Shown: positions 1-8,852, counted from the first letter of the stretch. The stretch: DNA of 64,000 nucleotides from Microlunatus panaciterrae (GCF_016907535.1 NZ_JAFBCF010000001.1:496001-560000); one strand, 5' to 3'. Program-made: numbers and translations. The notes: a model not told the origin generated them from the sequence alone.

Positions 1-2
1 AG

Positions 3-767
3 CTGCGCAGCACGGCTTTGCCGATCCTGGACAACCTGGTCGTGGCCAACACCGAGCGTGCCGCGGATGAGATGAGCCCAGGCCTGGGCTACCTGTTCAT
101 CCTGTCGGGGCTGCTCGCCCTCGGCGGTCTGCTCTTCACCCAGTACTGGGTGGCCCGGCGGTTCCGGCGCACCTTCAACCTCGGCCTGCTGGCGGCGACC
201 GTGCTGGTACTGGCCACCCTGATCGCGGGCTCGGTCGCGCTGAATGGGCTGGGCCAGCGGCTCGACGCAATCCAACAGGGCTCGTTCAGCGACGTCCGGG
301 ACGCGGCCAGCGCCAGGATCGAGGCCAACAACGCCAAGTCCAACGAGAGCCTCACGCTCATCGCCCGCGGGTCGGGCGCGGCCTTCGAGAAGGCCTGGGC
401 CACAGCGGCGGCCCAGGTCGACAGCCGGCTCGCTGCCCTGCCGTCGAGCGGGCAGGATCTCCAGCCGCTCTGGCAGAGCTACCGGACCACCCACCAGCAG
501 CTCCGCAAGCTCGATGACGGCGGCAGCTGGGACGCCGCCGTCCAGGTGGCGACCGGGACCGGCGCCAAGTCGTCCAATGCGACCTTCGGCAGCTTCAACA
601 GTGCGGTAGCCGAGTTTCTGGCCTCAGCGAGCTCCGACACGTCGGCAGCGCTCGGTCGGCCACTGGTCGGGCTCTGGCTCGGCGCGGTGCTCGCCGCCCT
701 GGCCGCGTTGGCCGCCGGCTGGTTGTCCTGGGTCGGGATCGGCACCAGGCTGAAGGAGTACCGATGA
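3..767 (+). CDS. glnX: GlnX-like membrane sensor protein (5' end outside window)
   Basis: The frame is open from the left edge, so this is the C-terminal part of a longer protein; the TTG at 18 is not a convincing start. Three hydrophobic segments are visible, counted from that TTG: about 24-44, 53-77 and 214-238. Between the second and third lies a ~135-residue, Ala/Ser-rich, probably helical and extracytoplasmic region. Its stop overlaps the glnH start (ATGA at 764-767). In actinobacteria the membrane protein GlnX is encoded with the Glu/Asp-binding lipoprotein GlnH and kinase PknG and relays amino-acid availability across the membrane. The assignment rests mainly on membrane layout and this gene order, because the segment itself has no catalytic motif. 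It could instead be another helical membrane sensor in the same position. Confidence 0.72.
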   Translation: MRSTALPILDNLVVANTERAADEMSPGLGYLFILSGLLALGGLLFTQYWVARRFRRTFNLGLLAATVLVLATLIAGSVALNGLGQRLDAIQQGSFSDVRDAASARIEANNAKSNESLTLIARGSGAAFEKAWATAAAQVDSRLAALPSSGQDLQPLWQSYRTTHQQLRKLDDGGSWDAAVQVATGTGAKSSNATFGSFNSAVAEFLASASSDTSAALGRPLVGLWLGAVLAALAALAAGWLSWVGIGTRLKEYR

Positions 768-1750
768 CCACTGGCCGATCGAGCCGACTGCGCCGGTTGC
801 TCAGCGGCACCGTCCTGCTGGCAGCTCTGCTGAGCGGCTGCAGCGCCGGCTACGCCCCGACCCCGATCCCGAGGCCAACGCCCAGCAGCGAAGCGCCCTC
901 GGGCGGTGGCGGTCAGGCACCGGTCAAGTGCAGCAACCCGCTCGTCTCATACCGGCCGGAGGGCACTCTGCCTGCACCCGGCAAGATGCCGGCCGGCTCG
1001 ACCATGCGCAAGATCCAACAGCGGGGACGGCTGATCGCCGGGGTCTCGGCCGACACGTACCTGCTCGGCTCACGGAACCCTCTCTCCGGCCGGATCGAGG
1101 GCTTCGACATCGACCTGGTGAAGGCCGTCGCCAAGGCGATCTTCGGGGACGAGAACGCCTATGAGCTGAAGGTGATCACGGCAGCCCAGCGGATCGGTGC
1201 GCTGCAGGACGGAACCGTGGACATCGTCGCCCGCAATATGACGATCAACTGCGACCGCTGGACCCAGATCGCCTTCTCCACCGAGTACTACCGGTCCGGT
1301 CAGAAGTTCCTGGTTCGCAGGGGATCCAAGGCCAAGTCGATCACCGACCTGTCCGGGCAGAAGGTCTGCGCGCCCAAGGGCACATCCAGTATGGACAACC
1401 TGATCAAGCTCGCCCCCAAGGCCATCCCGGTCGGCGCCGACACCCACACCGGCTGCCTGGTGATGTTCCAGCAGGGTGACGTGACGGCCATCACCGGGGA
1501 TGACACGGTGCTGGCCGGGCTGGCTGCGCAGGACCCGTACGCCGAGGTGCCCGCTCAGAAGGCGTTCACCGCGGAGCCGTACGGGATCGGCGTCAACAAG
1601 GAGCAGGTCGACCTGGTCCGCTTCATCAACCAGGTGCTGGAGCGGATGCGCACCGACGGCGAGTGGACCAGGATCTACAACACCTGGCTGAGCGGGCCGC
1701 TGGGCAAGGCGCCGAAGCCGCCCGCGGCGCAGTACGGTCGCACCCCATGA
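764..1750 (+). CDS. glnH: GlnH-type glutamate/aspartate-binding lipoprotein
   Basis: 328 residues. An N-terminal signal sequence ends in a lipobox (LLSGC, Cys26), so the protein should be lipid-anchored outside the membrane. A Pro/Ser-rich linker follows, then a family 3 extracellular solute-binding domain from about residue 80. It shows the family's features: IAGVSADTYLLG near the start, GRIEGFDIDLVKAVAKAIFG, a VDIVARNMTIN strand, and a second lobe with GQKVCAPKGTSS. No ABC permease or ATPase is nearby, which fits a sensing rather than transport role. In mycobacteria GlnH binds Asp/Glu and acts with GlnX upstream of PknG. Both ends overlap the neighbouring genes by four bases, so it is co-translated with GlnX and the coiled-coil gene. 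Confidence 0.9.
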   Translation: MTTGRSSRLRRLLSGTVLLAALLSGCSAGYAPTPIPRPTPSSEAPSGGGGQAPVKCSNPLVSYRPEGTLPAPGKMPAGSTMRKIQQRGRLIAGVSADTYLLGSRNPLSGRIEGFDIDLVKAVAKAIFGDENAYELKVITAAQRIGALQDGTVDIVARNMTINCDRWTQIAFSTEYYRSGQKFLVRRGSKAKSITDLSGQKVCAPKGTSSMDNLIKLAPKAIPVGADTHTGCLVMFQQGDVTAITGDDTVLAGLAAQDPYAEVPAQKAFTAEPYGIGVNKEQVDLVRFINQVLERMRTDGEWTRIYNTWLSGPLGKAPKPPAAQYGRTP

Positions 1751-2943
1751 CGATTCCCGGGGTCCCACCCAGCAGCTCCGGCGTGGCCGGCACTGTCGCC
1801 CCCGCGGCCCCCGGGCGGCTCGGCGTCGCTGTCGAACCACGCGCCGCGCTGGAGTACCTCGACGCGCTCGGGCGGTGGCGAGACGACCGGCGGCGCGAGC
1901 TGGACCAGCTCGACCGGGCGGCGCTGCAGTCGGATCAGAAGGACGCCCTCACCCACGACCTGATGCTGTCCCTGGCGTTGTGGAAGGCGGTGAGTGACCG
2001 GTACGAGCTGCTGCTCGCCACCTGGGACTCCGGCCGCGTCGGGCAGACCGAACGCGAACGGATGTCCGCACTGATCTGGGGGCGGCTGGACGGCACACTG
2101 GACCAGTCGATGCTCGCCAAGGGTGGCGCGGGCGGATTCGTGGCCGGCCTGGCGGTGTCCCTGCCGGAGGCCTGCCGACTGTCCGATGCGTTGGCCGGCC
2201 AGCTCCGCGTCAGGCTTGCGCTGGACCCATCGGGGCTGGAGGTGGCCGAACGGGTCCGTGAGCTGCGCGCCCAGCTGGAACGGATCCGGGACCAGATCGA
2301 GTTGGAACCGGTCATCCACCGAGCCGAGGGGCGCCGGCAGCTGGAGCGGTTGGGGTCACGGCTGGCGGAGATCGCGGAGAAGGCGGCCAGGGGTGGTGAC
2401 GTCGGTGGGCTGCTGCCGCCGCTCGGCAACGACGCCGCCCGGTTCGAGCGGGACCTGATCGTCAATGCCGCCAAGCGCCGTGAGGCCACGGCCCGGCTCG
2501 ACCGGGCCCGGGAGCTGCTGCGCGACCTGGCTGCCCGTGAGGTGGCGCTGCAGAAGCTGGCCGACCAGTGCGTGCACACCGTCGACACCGCGCCGAACTA
2601 CGCCGTCCCGGACGTGCAGGCGCTGGGACCGCTGCCCAACACGCCAGCCGCGTTGGAGGTGTTCCTCCGCCGGCTCGACCAGGTGTCGCGGGCCATGACC
2701 CACGCCCAGGACGCCTACACCAGGGCGTTGCACGACTACGACGAGCTGGTCAGCCGGCTGGCGGCCTACCGGGCCAAGGCGACCGCCCTCGGTGTGGACG
2801 ACGACCCGGACGTCCGGCGGGCCGACGAGATGGCCAGTGATGCGCTGGCGCGCCGACCCGTCCGGATGGGCATCGCCGGCCAGCTCGTGTCGCTCTACCA
2901 GAGCTATCTTCAGGTCACCGCGAAGTCAGGAGAGTCCCCATGA
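1747..2943 (+). CDS. Coiled-coil protein of the glnX-glnH-pknG operon, function unknown
   Basis: 398 residues from ATG 1747, which overlaps the glnH stop (ATGA); an upstream in-frame codon at 1663 would run deep into glnH and is unlikely. The product is soluble, with no signal peptide or membrane segment. It is almost wholly helical, with Leu/Arg/Asp/Glu heptad-like runs at about 35-75, 155-240 and 255-370, e.g. RVRELRAQLERIRDQIELEP. I see no enzymatic motif. It ends in an ATGA overlap with pknG. The minimal corynebacterial and mycobacterial glnX-glnH-pknG set lacks such a gene, so it may be a lineage-specific scaffold or adaptor between the membrane sensor and the kinase. That role is inferred only from its position. 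Confidence 0.7.
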   Translation: MTIPGVPPSSSGVAGTVAPAAPGRLGVAVEPRAALEYLDALGRWRDDRRRELDQLDRAALQSDQKDALTHDLMLSLALWKAVSDRYELLLATWDSGRVGQTERERMSALIWGRLDGTLDQSMLAKGGAGGFVAGLAVSLPEACRLSDALAGQLRVRLALDPSGLEVAERVRELRAQLERIRDQIELEPVIHRAEGRRQLERLGSRLAEIAEKAARGGDVGGLLPPLGNDAARFERDLIVNAAKRREATARLDRARELLRDLAAREVALQKLADQCVHTVDTAPNYAVPDVQALGPLPNTPAALEVFLRRLDQVSRAMTHAQDAYTRALHDYDELVSRLAAYRAKATALGVDDDPDVRRADEMASDALARRPVRMGIAGQLVSLYQSYLQVTAKSGESP

Positions 2944-5342
2944 GCACTCCCGTCGCACCGACCAGGTGCACTCAGCCGGGTTGCACCGGCAGCATCCTCG
3001 ACGGCTACTGCGACGTCTGCGGCAGTCCTGCGGAGGCACCGGCGACCGCCGGCGGGCCTGCTCAGGCACCGGCGACCGCCAGCGGGCGCACCGGTCCGAC
3101 CGTCGCGCTGGGAAGACCGGCCGCTGCCGACGGGCAGCGCTGCCGACGGCCAGGGTGCACCGGCACCATCCTCGACGGCTACTGCGACGTCTGCGGGATG
3201 GAGCCGGACCAGGGCGTGGCTGTCGAGCAGCAGGAAGGCTCCGGCTCGGCACCCTTGTCCACCATCACCCGTGGGTCCTCGCGGCTGGACTCGATAGCGC
3301 TCGGGTCCAAGCGCGCGACCGCCAGCGGATCGACCATCACCCGGAGGATCCACCCCGGCTCGGCCCGGCTGCGCTCCGCCCGGCTCGGAGCGGGTCTGAC
3401 CCGAGTCCCGCCGATGCCCGTGATCGACGCCTCCCGGGCGATCATGAAGGACCCGCAGGTCCCCGAGCACAAACGCAACTGCCCCCGCTGTGGTGCGCCG
3501 GTCGGGCGGAGCCGGGCCGGGGAGCCTGGCCGGACGGAGGGCTTCTGCCCCAAGTGCCGCAACCCGTTCTCGTTCAACCCGAAGCTGAAGCCGGGCGATC
3601 TGGTGGCCCACCAGTACGAGGTCGCCGGCTGCCTGGCCCACGGCGGTCTGGGCTGGATCTATCTGGCCCGGGACAAGAACGTGTCCGACCGCTGGGTGGT
3701 GCTGAAGGGGCTGCTGAACACCGGCGACGCCGACGCGCTGGCCGTCGCCATCGCCGAGCAGCGCTTCCTGGCCCAGGTCGAGCATCCGCAGATCGTCGAG
3801 ATCTACAACTTCGTCACCCACGAGGACGCCGGCTACATCGTGATGGAGTTTGTCGGCGGCACCTCCCTGAAGCAACTGCTCAAGGAGCGGATGCGGGCCA
3901 ACAACGGTGAGTACGACCCGCTGCCGGTGGACCAGGCGATCGCCTACATCCTCGAGGTGCTGCCGGCCTTCCAGTACCTGCACGACCTCGGACTGGTCTA
4001 CTGCGACTTCAAGCCCGACAACCTGATCCAGGTCGGCGACGACATCAAGCTGATCGACCTCGGCGGGGTGCGGCGGCTCGACGACGAGGAGTCGGCCATC
4101 TACGGCACCGTCGGCTACCAGGCCCCCGAGGTGGCCGAGATGGGCACCACCGTCGCCTCGGACATCTACACCATCGGACGCACCCTGCTGGTGCTGATGA
4201 TGGAGTTCCGGGGCTACCAGACCACCTACGTCGACTCGTTGCCCCCGGTGGACCAGACGCCGCTGTTCCAGCAGCACGACTCGCTCTACCGGCTGCTGGC
4301 GAAGGCCTGCGCCCCGGATCCGGCGGACCGGTTCGCCTCGGTGGACGAGCTTCGGGTGCAACTGCTCGGCGTGCTGCGCGAGGAGGTGGGTCGGACGGTC
4401 GTCGGCACCGCGGCGACGTCGGCTGCCTCGATGCTGTTCGAGTCGCCGGCGATCACCAGCGACGTGCTCGAATGGGACGAGCTGCCGGCGCTCCGGCAGG
4501 ACACCACCGACCCGCAGTACGCCTGGCTCAGCAACATCGGGATCGACGACCCGGCGGCGCGCTTCGAGGCGCTGCTGACCGCTCCGGAGACGACCGCGGA
4601 GGTGCAGCTGGCCCGAGCCCGAACGGCGCTGCAGCTGCGCCGGGCTCCGCTGGTCGAGCAGGTGGTCGAGGAGATGCTCGCGGCCGACCCCTGGGAGTGG
4701 CGGGCCGTCTGGATCGCCGGTCTGTCAGCGCTGCAGCGCGGCGACATCAGGTCTGCCCAGTCCTCGTTCAATGCGGTGTACGGGCAGGTGCCGGGCGAGC
4801 TGGCCCCGAAGCTGGCCCTCGGCCTGGCGTGCGAGCGGGGCGGCGAGCCGGTGCTGGCGGAGTCGATGTATGGCATCTGCGCCAGCACCGACGCCAACTA
4901 TGTCGCCGCCGGCGCGTTCGGGATGGCCCGGGTGCGCGCCGACCGGGGCGACATCGACGGGGCGGTAGCCGCACTGGACCTGGTGCCGCCCACCAGCCGC
5001 GGCTACATCGAGTCCCGCCGCCAGCGGGCCGTGCATCTGTACGCCTCGGGGGGCAGCCTGGAGTCGCTGTCGGCGGCCATGGCCAGCATCGCCTCGGTCC
5101 AGCTCGACCCGGCCGACCGTGCCCAGTTCACGATCAAGGTCCTGCACAAGGCGCTGGACGCGGTCCGGTCCAAGGGTCCGCAGCAGAAGATCCGGATCGG
5201 CTCCTACGCCGCCGTACCGCAGTCGCTGCACGACGGGCTCGAGCACACCTACCGGGAGCTGGCCAGGATGGCCCCCGACGACGAGACCCGGGTCGCCATG
5301 GTCGACCGGGCCAACGAGTTCAGAAGATGGAGCCTGCGATGA
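2940..5342 (+). CDS. pknG: Serine/threonine protein kinase PknG with extra N-terminal zinc ribbons
   Basis: 800 residues (Mtb PknG is about 750). In order: two near-identical C-x4-C-x8-C-x2-C modules (Cys10/15/24/27 and Cys68/73/82/85), a low-complexity stretch, the PknG rubredoxin-like site (Cys181, Cys184, Cys203, Cys206), a kinase domain from about 220 to 470, and a helical TPR-like C-terminal half. Kinase landmarks are the AHGGLGWIYLA loop, Lys256, catalytic Asp356 in YCDFKPDN (no HRD Arg, as is usual for PknG) and the metal-binding DLGG at Asp373. There is no membrane segment, so it is cytosolic. In mycobacteria PknG phosphorylates the FHA protein GarA and so relieves inhibition of glutamate and 2-oxoglutarate metabolism. 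It overlaps both neighbours by ATGA. The duplicated ribbons ahead of the rubredoxin site are the unusual part. Confidence 0.96.
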   Translation: MSTPVAPTRCTQPGCTGSILDGYCDVCGSPAEAPATAGGPAQAPATASGRTGPTVALGRPAAADGQRCRRPGCTGTILDGYCDVCGMEPDQGVAVEQQEGSGSAPLSTITRGSSRLDSIALGSKRATASGSTITRRIHPGSARLRSARLGAGLTRVPPMPVIDASRAIMKDPQVPEHKRNCPRCGAPVGRSRAGEPGRTEGFCPKCRNPFSFNPKLKPGDLVAHQYEVAGCLAHGGLGWIYLARDKNVSDRWVVLKGLLNTGDADALAVAIAEQRFLAQVEHPQIVEIYNFVTHEDAGYIVMEFVGGTSLKQLLKERMRANNGEYDPLPVDQAIAYILEVLPAFQYLHDLGLVYCDFKPDNLIQVGDDIKLIDLGGVRRLDDEESAIYGTVGYQAPEVAEMGTTVASDIYTIGRTLLVLMMEFRGYQTTYVDSLPPVDQTPLFQQHDSLYRLLAKACAPDPADRFASVDELRVQLLGVLREEVGRTVVGTAATSAASMLFESPAITSDVLEWDELPALRQDTTDPQYAWLSNIGIDDPAARFEALLTAPETTAEVQLARARTALQLRRAPLVEQVVEEMLAADPWEWRAVWIAGLSALQRGDIRSAQSSFNAVYGQVPGELAPKLALGLACERGGEPVLAESMYGICASTDANYVAAGAFGMARVRADRGDIDGAVAALDLVPPTSRGYIESRRQRAVHLYASGGSLESLSAAMASIASVQLDPADRAQFTIKVLHKALDAVRSKGPQQKIRIGSYAAVPQSLHDGLEHTYRELARMAPDDETRVAMVDRANEFRRWSLR

Positions 5343-6445
5343 CCTCAGCCCAGACCCCGACCCCGCTCAGGTGCCCCACCTGCGGCGCCGAGGTTGCGGC
5401 GGTGGACAGCTTCTGCGAGTCGTGCGGCTCCGAACTGACCCCGTCAGCGGACCCGCCCACCCCGGCAGCCGACGAGACCCCCATCTCGCTCTCCCGCCCG
5501 GTCACCCCGGAGGCGCCCACCGATCCGCCGGCCGCGGCCAGGCCCTGCGCCGAGTGCGGCGGTGTGGTCGGCGCCGACGGCTACTGCGAGACCTGCGGCA
5601 CCAGGGCGCCGCGGGAGCGCGACCATTACACCGAGCTGCCGGCCGACTGGGTCGCCGCCGTCAGCGACCGGGGCGTCCGGCACCACCGCAACGAGGACGC
5701 CTCGGCCATCGCCGCCGACGCCGAGCCCAACTCCCGAGCCGTACTGGTCGTCTGTGACGGTGTCTCCACCTCGCAGGACTCCGACGTAGCGAGCCTGGCC
5801 GCCGCCCGCCGGGCTCGGGACGTCCTGGTCTCCCTCCGCCCCGCGGGCATCGGCCCGGTGGCCAGCCGGGTCGGCGCGTTGGCGTCGGCGATCCGCTCCG
5901 CAGCGGCCCAGGCGAACACCGCGGTGGTCGACAACAGCACCGCCGATGCCGACAGCACCGCATCCTGCACCTTCGTCGCTGCGGTACTCGAGGGCGACCT
6001 GATCGTGTACGGCAATGTGGGTGACTCACGGGCGTACTGGATCCCCGACCTGGGCGGCACCGAACGCGCCCAGCAGCTGACCCAGGATGACTCGGTGGCC
6101 CAGGTCCGGATCGAGTCCGGTGTCGCCCGCTCCGAGGCCGAGAACGGGCCCCAGGCACACGCGATCACCAAGTGGCTGGGCCGCGACAGCCCGGGCTTCG
6201 AACCGCGCACCGGCTCGCTGACGGTGAACGCTGACGGCTGGCTGCTGGTCTGCTCCGACGGGCTGTGGAACTACGCCTCGGAGGCCGACGCCCTCCAGCA
6301 GCTGGTCGGTGAGCTCTCCCCGGGGCAGCCCGGGCCGGCGGCGCTGGCCCAGGCACTGGTGGACTGGGCCTGCGAGCAGGGCGGCAAGGACAACATCACG
6401 GTTGCACTGGCCCGACACACCGCTGTCGCCGGCAGCCAGGGATGA
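5339..6445 (+). CDS. PP2C-family protein phosphatase with two N-terminal zinc ribbons
   Basis: 368 residues from ATG 5339, which overlaps the pknG stop. Two zinc-ribbon-like modules come first (Cys12/15/26/29 and Cys70/73/83/86). A PP2C domain follows from about residue 100, with HHRNEDAS, VVCDGVS (the usual DGMGG is changed after DG), YGNVGDSRAYWI, LTQDDS, LLVCSDGLWN and a C-terminal GGKDNITVALA. The metal-binding Asp residues appear intact, so it should be an active Mn/Mg-dependent Ser/Thr phosphatase. Its position directly after pknG makes PknG, or PknG substrates such as the FHA protein downstream, the natural substrates; that is inference. It is cytosolic, with no membrane segment. Confidence 0.92.
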   Translation: MTSAQTPTPLRCPTCGAEVAAVDSFCESCGSELTPSADPPTPAADETPISLSRPVTPEAPTDPPAAARPCAECGGVVGADGYCETCGTRAPRERDHYTELPADWVAAVSDRGVRHHRNEDASAIAADAEPNSRAVLVVCDGVSTSQDSDVASLAAARRARDVLVSLRPAGIGPVASRVGALASAIRSAAAQANTAVVDNSTADADSTASCTFVAAVLEGDLIVYGNVGDSRAYWIPDLGGTERAQQLTQDDSVAQVRIESGVARSEAENGPQAHAITKWLGRDSPGFEPRTGSLTVNADGWLLVCSDGLWNYASEADALQQLVGELSPGQPGPAALAQALVDWACEQGGKDNITVALARHTAVAGSQG

Positions 6446-6505
6446 GGACCGCGGGCGGGATAGGGCCATGGACCCGGCCGGCGGGATACTGCAGGTGCCC
6501 GCAAC

Positions 6506-6556
6506 AGACGTACCCACCACAAGACGTACCCACGACCAGACGTACCCACGACCAGA
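6506..6556 (+). repeat. 16-bp tandem repeat, about three copies, before the VWA gene
   Basis: Units begin at 6506, 6522 and 6538 with the pattern AGACGTACCCACGACC; the first unit differs at two positions and a partial fourth begins at 6554. The array fills most of the 136-base gap between the PP2C stop and the VWA start and ends just before the ribosome site GGGGAAAGG. It breaks an otherwise fully overlapping operon. It could be a protein-binding array, an mRNA leader element, or simple slippage. Confidence 0.85.
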
Positions 6557-6581
6557 TGGACAACAAAGGGGAAAGGCGATC

Positions 6582-7859
6582 ATGGCTGAGTTCAGCGCCA
6601 GCGTGTATCAGAACGAGTTCCTGCCGGACGGCGGGACCGATGTCAACGCCATCGTCACGCTGACCTGCTCGGGAGCCGGAGCGGCCGGTCAGAGCGGCGG
6701 CGGTGACGCCGGCGAGATCATCATCGTCGACACCTCCGGTTCGATGGGACGGATCAAGCTCGAAGCCGCCAAGGTGGCGGCCGCGGCGGCGGTGCAGCAG
6801 ATCCTCGACGGCACCTGGTTCGCCGTGGTCGCCGGCAGCCACCAGGCCTACCTCGCCTATCCGCCCGCCCGGTCCAGCACCGGCATGGTCCGGATGGACC
6901 CGAACACGCGCCATCAGGCCCTGCAGGCCATCCAGCAGTTCCGGGCCGACGGTGGCACCGCGATGGGCACCTGGCTGATGTTGGCGGCCCGGCTGTTCGA
7001 CTCGGTGCCCGCGGTGGTGCAGCGGCACGCCATCCTGTTGACGGATGGCGAGAACCACAACGAGACGCCGGAGCAGCTGACGGCGGCGATCCGCGGGGTC
7101 ACCGGCCGGTTCCAGTGCGACTGCCGCGGTGTCGGTGTCGACTGGCAGGTGGCGGAGGTACGCCGAATCGCCCAGGCGCTGCTGGGCACGGTGGACATCA
7201 TCCCGCAGCCGGAGCAGATGACGCAGGTGTTCTCCGACCTGATGACCCGGGCGATGAGCCGGGGCGTGGCCGACGCCCAGCTGCGCGTCTGGACCCCGCA
7301 GGGCGCGCAGATCCTGTTCGTCCGCCAGGTCTCGCCGACGGTGGAGGACCTGACCGGACGTCGCCGCCAGGTCAACCCGCTGACCGGCGCCTACCCCACC
7401 GGGTCCTGGGGCGACGAGTCCCGCGACTACCACGTCGCGGTGCGGTTGCCGGCGAAGGCGATCGGTCAGGAGCAGCTGGCTGCGCGCGTCCAGCTGGCGC
7501 TCGGTGACCAGATCGTCGCCCAGGGGCTGGTAAAGGCCAAGTGGTCGGATGACGACTCGCTGACGACCCGGATCAACGCCGAGGTGGCTCACTACACCGG
7601 CCAGACCGAGCTGGCCGAGGCGATCCAGGAGGGCCTGGCGGCCAAGGCCGCCGGTGACGACGCCCGGGCGACCACCAAGCTGGGCAGGGCGGTGCAGCTC
7701 GCTGCCGAGACCGGCAACGAGGAGGCGACCCAGAAGCTGCGGAAGGTCGTCGACATCGACAGCGAGGAGACCGGGACCGTCCGGCTCAAGCGCTCGGTCG
7801 ACAAGGCCGACGAGATGGCCCTGGACACGGCCTCCACCAAAACCACCCGGATCAAGTAG
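6582..7859 (+). CDS. VWA-domain protein with intact MIDAS
   Basis: 425 residues. ATG 6582 is preceded by GGGGAAAGG; frames further upstream would read through the repeat array. The N-terminal part is a von Willebrand A domain with a complete metal-ion adhesion site: DTSGS (Asp50, Ser52, Ser54), a Thr in DGGTAMGTW, and LTDGENHNET for the last Asp. The C-terminal half (about 240-425) has beta-rich and then helical segments, ending in a Lys/Arg-rich tail. No signal peptide or membrane segment is present. VWA genes commonly sit between PP2C and FHA genes in actinobacterial PknG operons. A metal-dependent scaffold for the phosphorylation module is plausible but unproven. Confidence 0.88.
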   Translation: MAEFSASVYQNEFLPDGGTDVNAIVTLTCSGAGAAGQSGGGDAGEIIIVDTSGSMGRIKLEAAKVAAAAAVQQILDGTWFAVVAGSHQAYLAYPPARSSTGMVRMDPNTRHQALQAIQQFRADGGTAMGTWLMLAARLFDSVPAVVQRHAILLTDGENHNETPEQLTAAIRGVTGRFQCDCRGVGVDWQVAEVRRIAQALLGTVDIIPQPEQMTQVFSDLMTRAMSRGVADAQLRVWTPQGAQILFVRQVSPTVEDLTGRRRQVNPLTGAYPTGSWGDESRDYHVAVRLPAKAIGQEQLAARVQLALGDQIVAQGLVKAKWSDDDSLTTRINAEVAHYTGQTELAEAIQEGLAAKAAGDDARATTKLGRAVQLAAETGNEEATQKLRKVVDIDSEETGTVRLKRSVDKADEMALDTASTKTTRIK

Positions 7860-7902
7860 CCGATGGCCCACAGTCGCTAGCCTCGAGATCGAAGGAGACG
7901 TC

Positions 7903-8694
7903 ATGACCGCAACCTGTCCCGCTGGACACCGCTCGGAGGCTGAGGACTACTGCGACGTGTGTGGAGCGCCGATCGACACCGCCGCCCGCACGTCCAGCCC
8001 CGCTGCCCCGGAGGCGCCCGCGCCGGAGCTGGCCACCCCGGGCACGGCCGAGCAGGGTCTGGGACCGCAGACCTGCCCGAACTGCGGCCTGCAGAACCTT
8101 CCCGAGGCGTTGTTCTGTGAGGGCTGCGGCTACGACTTCACCACCGGCACCATGCCGCGCAGCGCCGGTCCTGCACCGGAGGCCGCGGCCACCTCGGCAG
8201 TGCAGACACCGCCGGCGGTCGCTGCTCCCCCGGCCGACGGGGGCGCCGCCGAGGCCGGTGCGACCCCGCCCCCAACCGCCGGGGTGGACTGGGTGGTCGA
8301 GGTGTGGGTGGACCCGGACTGGTACCAGGCCCAGGAGAGTCCCGACCCGATGCCCTCCCCCGGCCTGCCCGAGGTCATCCCGCTCCGCGCCAGGTCCGCG
8401 CTGATCGGCCGCAAGTCCCGCAGCCGCAACATCAACCCCGACGTCGACTGTGAGACCGACACCGGCATCAGCCGGCGGCAGGCCCAGCTCACCAGCGACG
8501 GCAGCCGGTGGTGGGTCGAGGACCTCGACTCGTCGAACGGCACCTTCGTTGGCCCGGCCAGCGGTCCGCTGCCCACCGACCCGATCCCGGTGGGACCCAA
8601 GCACGAACTCGATGCCGACGACCGGGTCTACGTCGGAGCCTGGACCCGACTCGTCATCCGTCCCGCCACCGACGAGGAGAAGGCCACCCTCTAG
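7903..8694 (+). CDS. Zinc-ribbon and FHA-domain protein, candidate GarA-like PknG effector
   Basis: 263 residues; ATG 7903 follows GAAGGAG. Two cysteine modules come first (Cys5/His9/Cys17/Cys20 and Cys58/61/72/75), then a Pro/Ala-rich linker (about 80-130). An FHA domain spans about 160-255, with LIGRKSRSRN, ISRRQAQ, WVEDLDSSNGTFV and a DRVYVGAWTRL end strand. FHA domains bind phosphothreonine; the Gly-Arg, Ser-Arg and Asn-Gly signatures are kept, but the common His of SRRH is Gln here. In mycobacteria the FHA protein GarA is the PknG substrate that inhibits NAD-GDH and 2-oxoglutarate dehydrogenase. This protein is longer and has ribbons, so equivalence to GarA is inferred from context. It ends the signalling run. 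Confidence 0.9.
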   Translation: MTATCPAGHRSEAEDYCDVCGAPIDTAARTSSPAAPEAPAPELATPGTAEQGLGPQTCPNCGLQNLPEALFCEGCGYDFTTGTMPRSAGPAPEAAATSAVQTPPAVAAPPADGGAAEAGATPPPTAGVDWVVEVWVDPDWYQAQESPDPMPSPGLPEVIPLRARSALIGRKSRSRNINPDVDCETDTGISRRQAQLTSDGSRWWVEDLDSSNGTFVGPASGPLPTDPIPVGPKHELDADDRVYVGAWTRLVIRPATDEEKATL

Positions 8695-8707
8695 CCGGCC
8701 AGCCGGC

Positions 8708-8723
8708 GCCGCCGGGCGGCGGT
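8708..8723 (+). terminator. GC-rich hairpin after the FHA gene
   Basis: A short inverted repeat (CCGCC, loop GGGC, GGCGG, with one more G-T pair) starts about 14 bases after the FHA stop. There is no T-tract, as is common in high-GC actinobacteria. It may end the signalling operon before DUF3107. Confidence 0.35.
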
Positions 8724-8852
8724 CTCCGCCGTGCGCGAACAGGTGCCCGGTTCGACGCCGGCATGTGGCACGGTGGGAGATGCACCAGACGACATCAGCG
8801 ACCAGCGAAGACACCCGCTCTGAGTGGCGGGCCCGGCATGCAGGAGGAACAC

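Noticed and set aside
6506-6556. CRISPR array
   Set aside because: Direct head-to-tail 16-base units without spacers, only three copies, and no cas genes.
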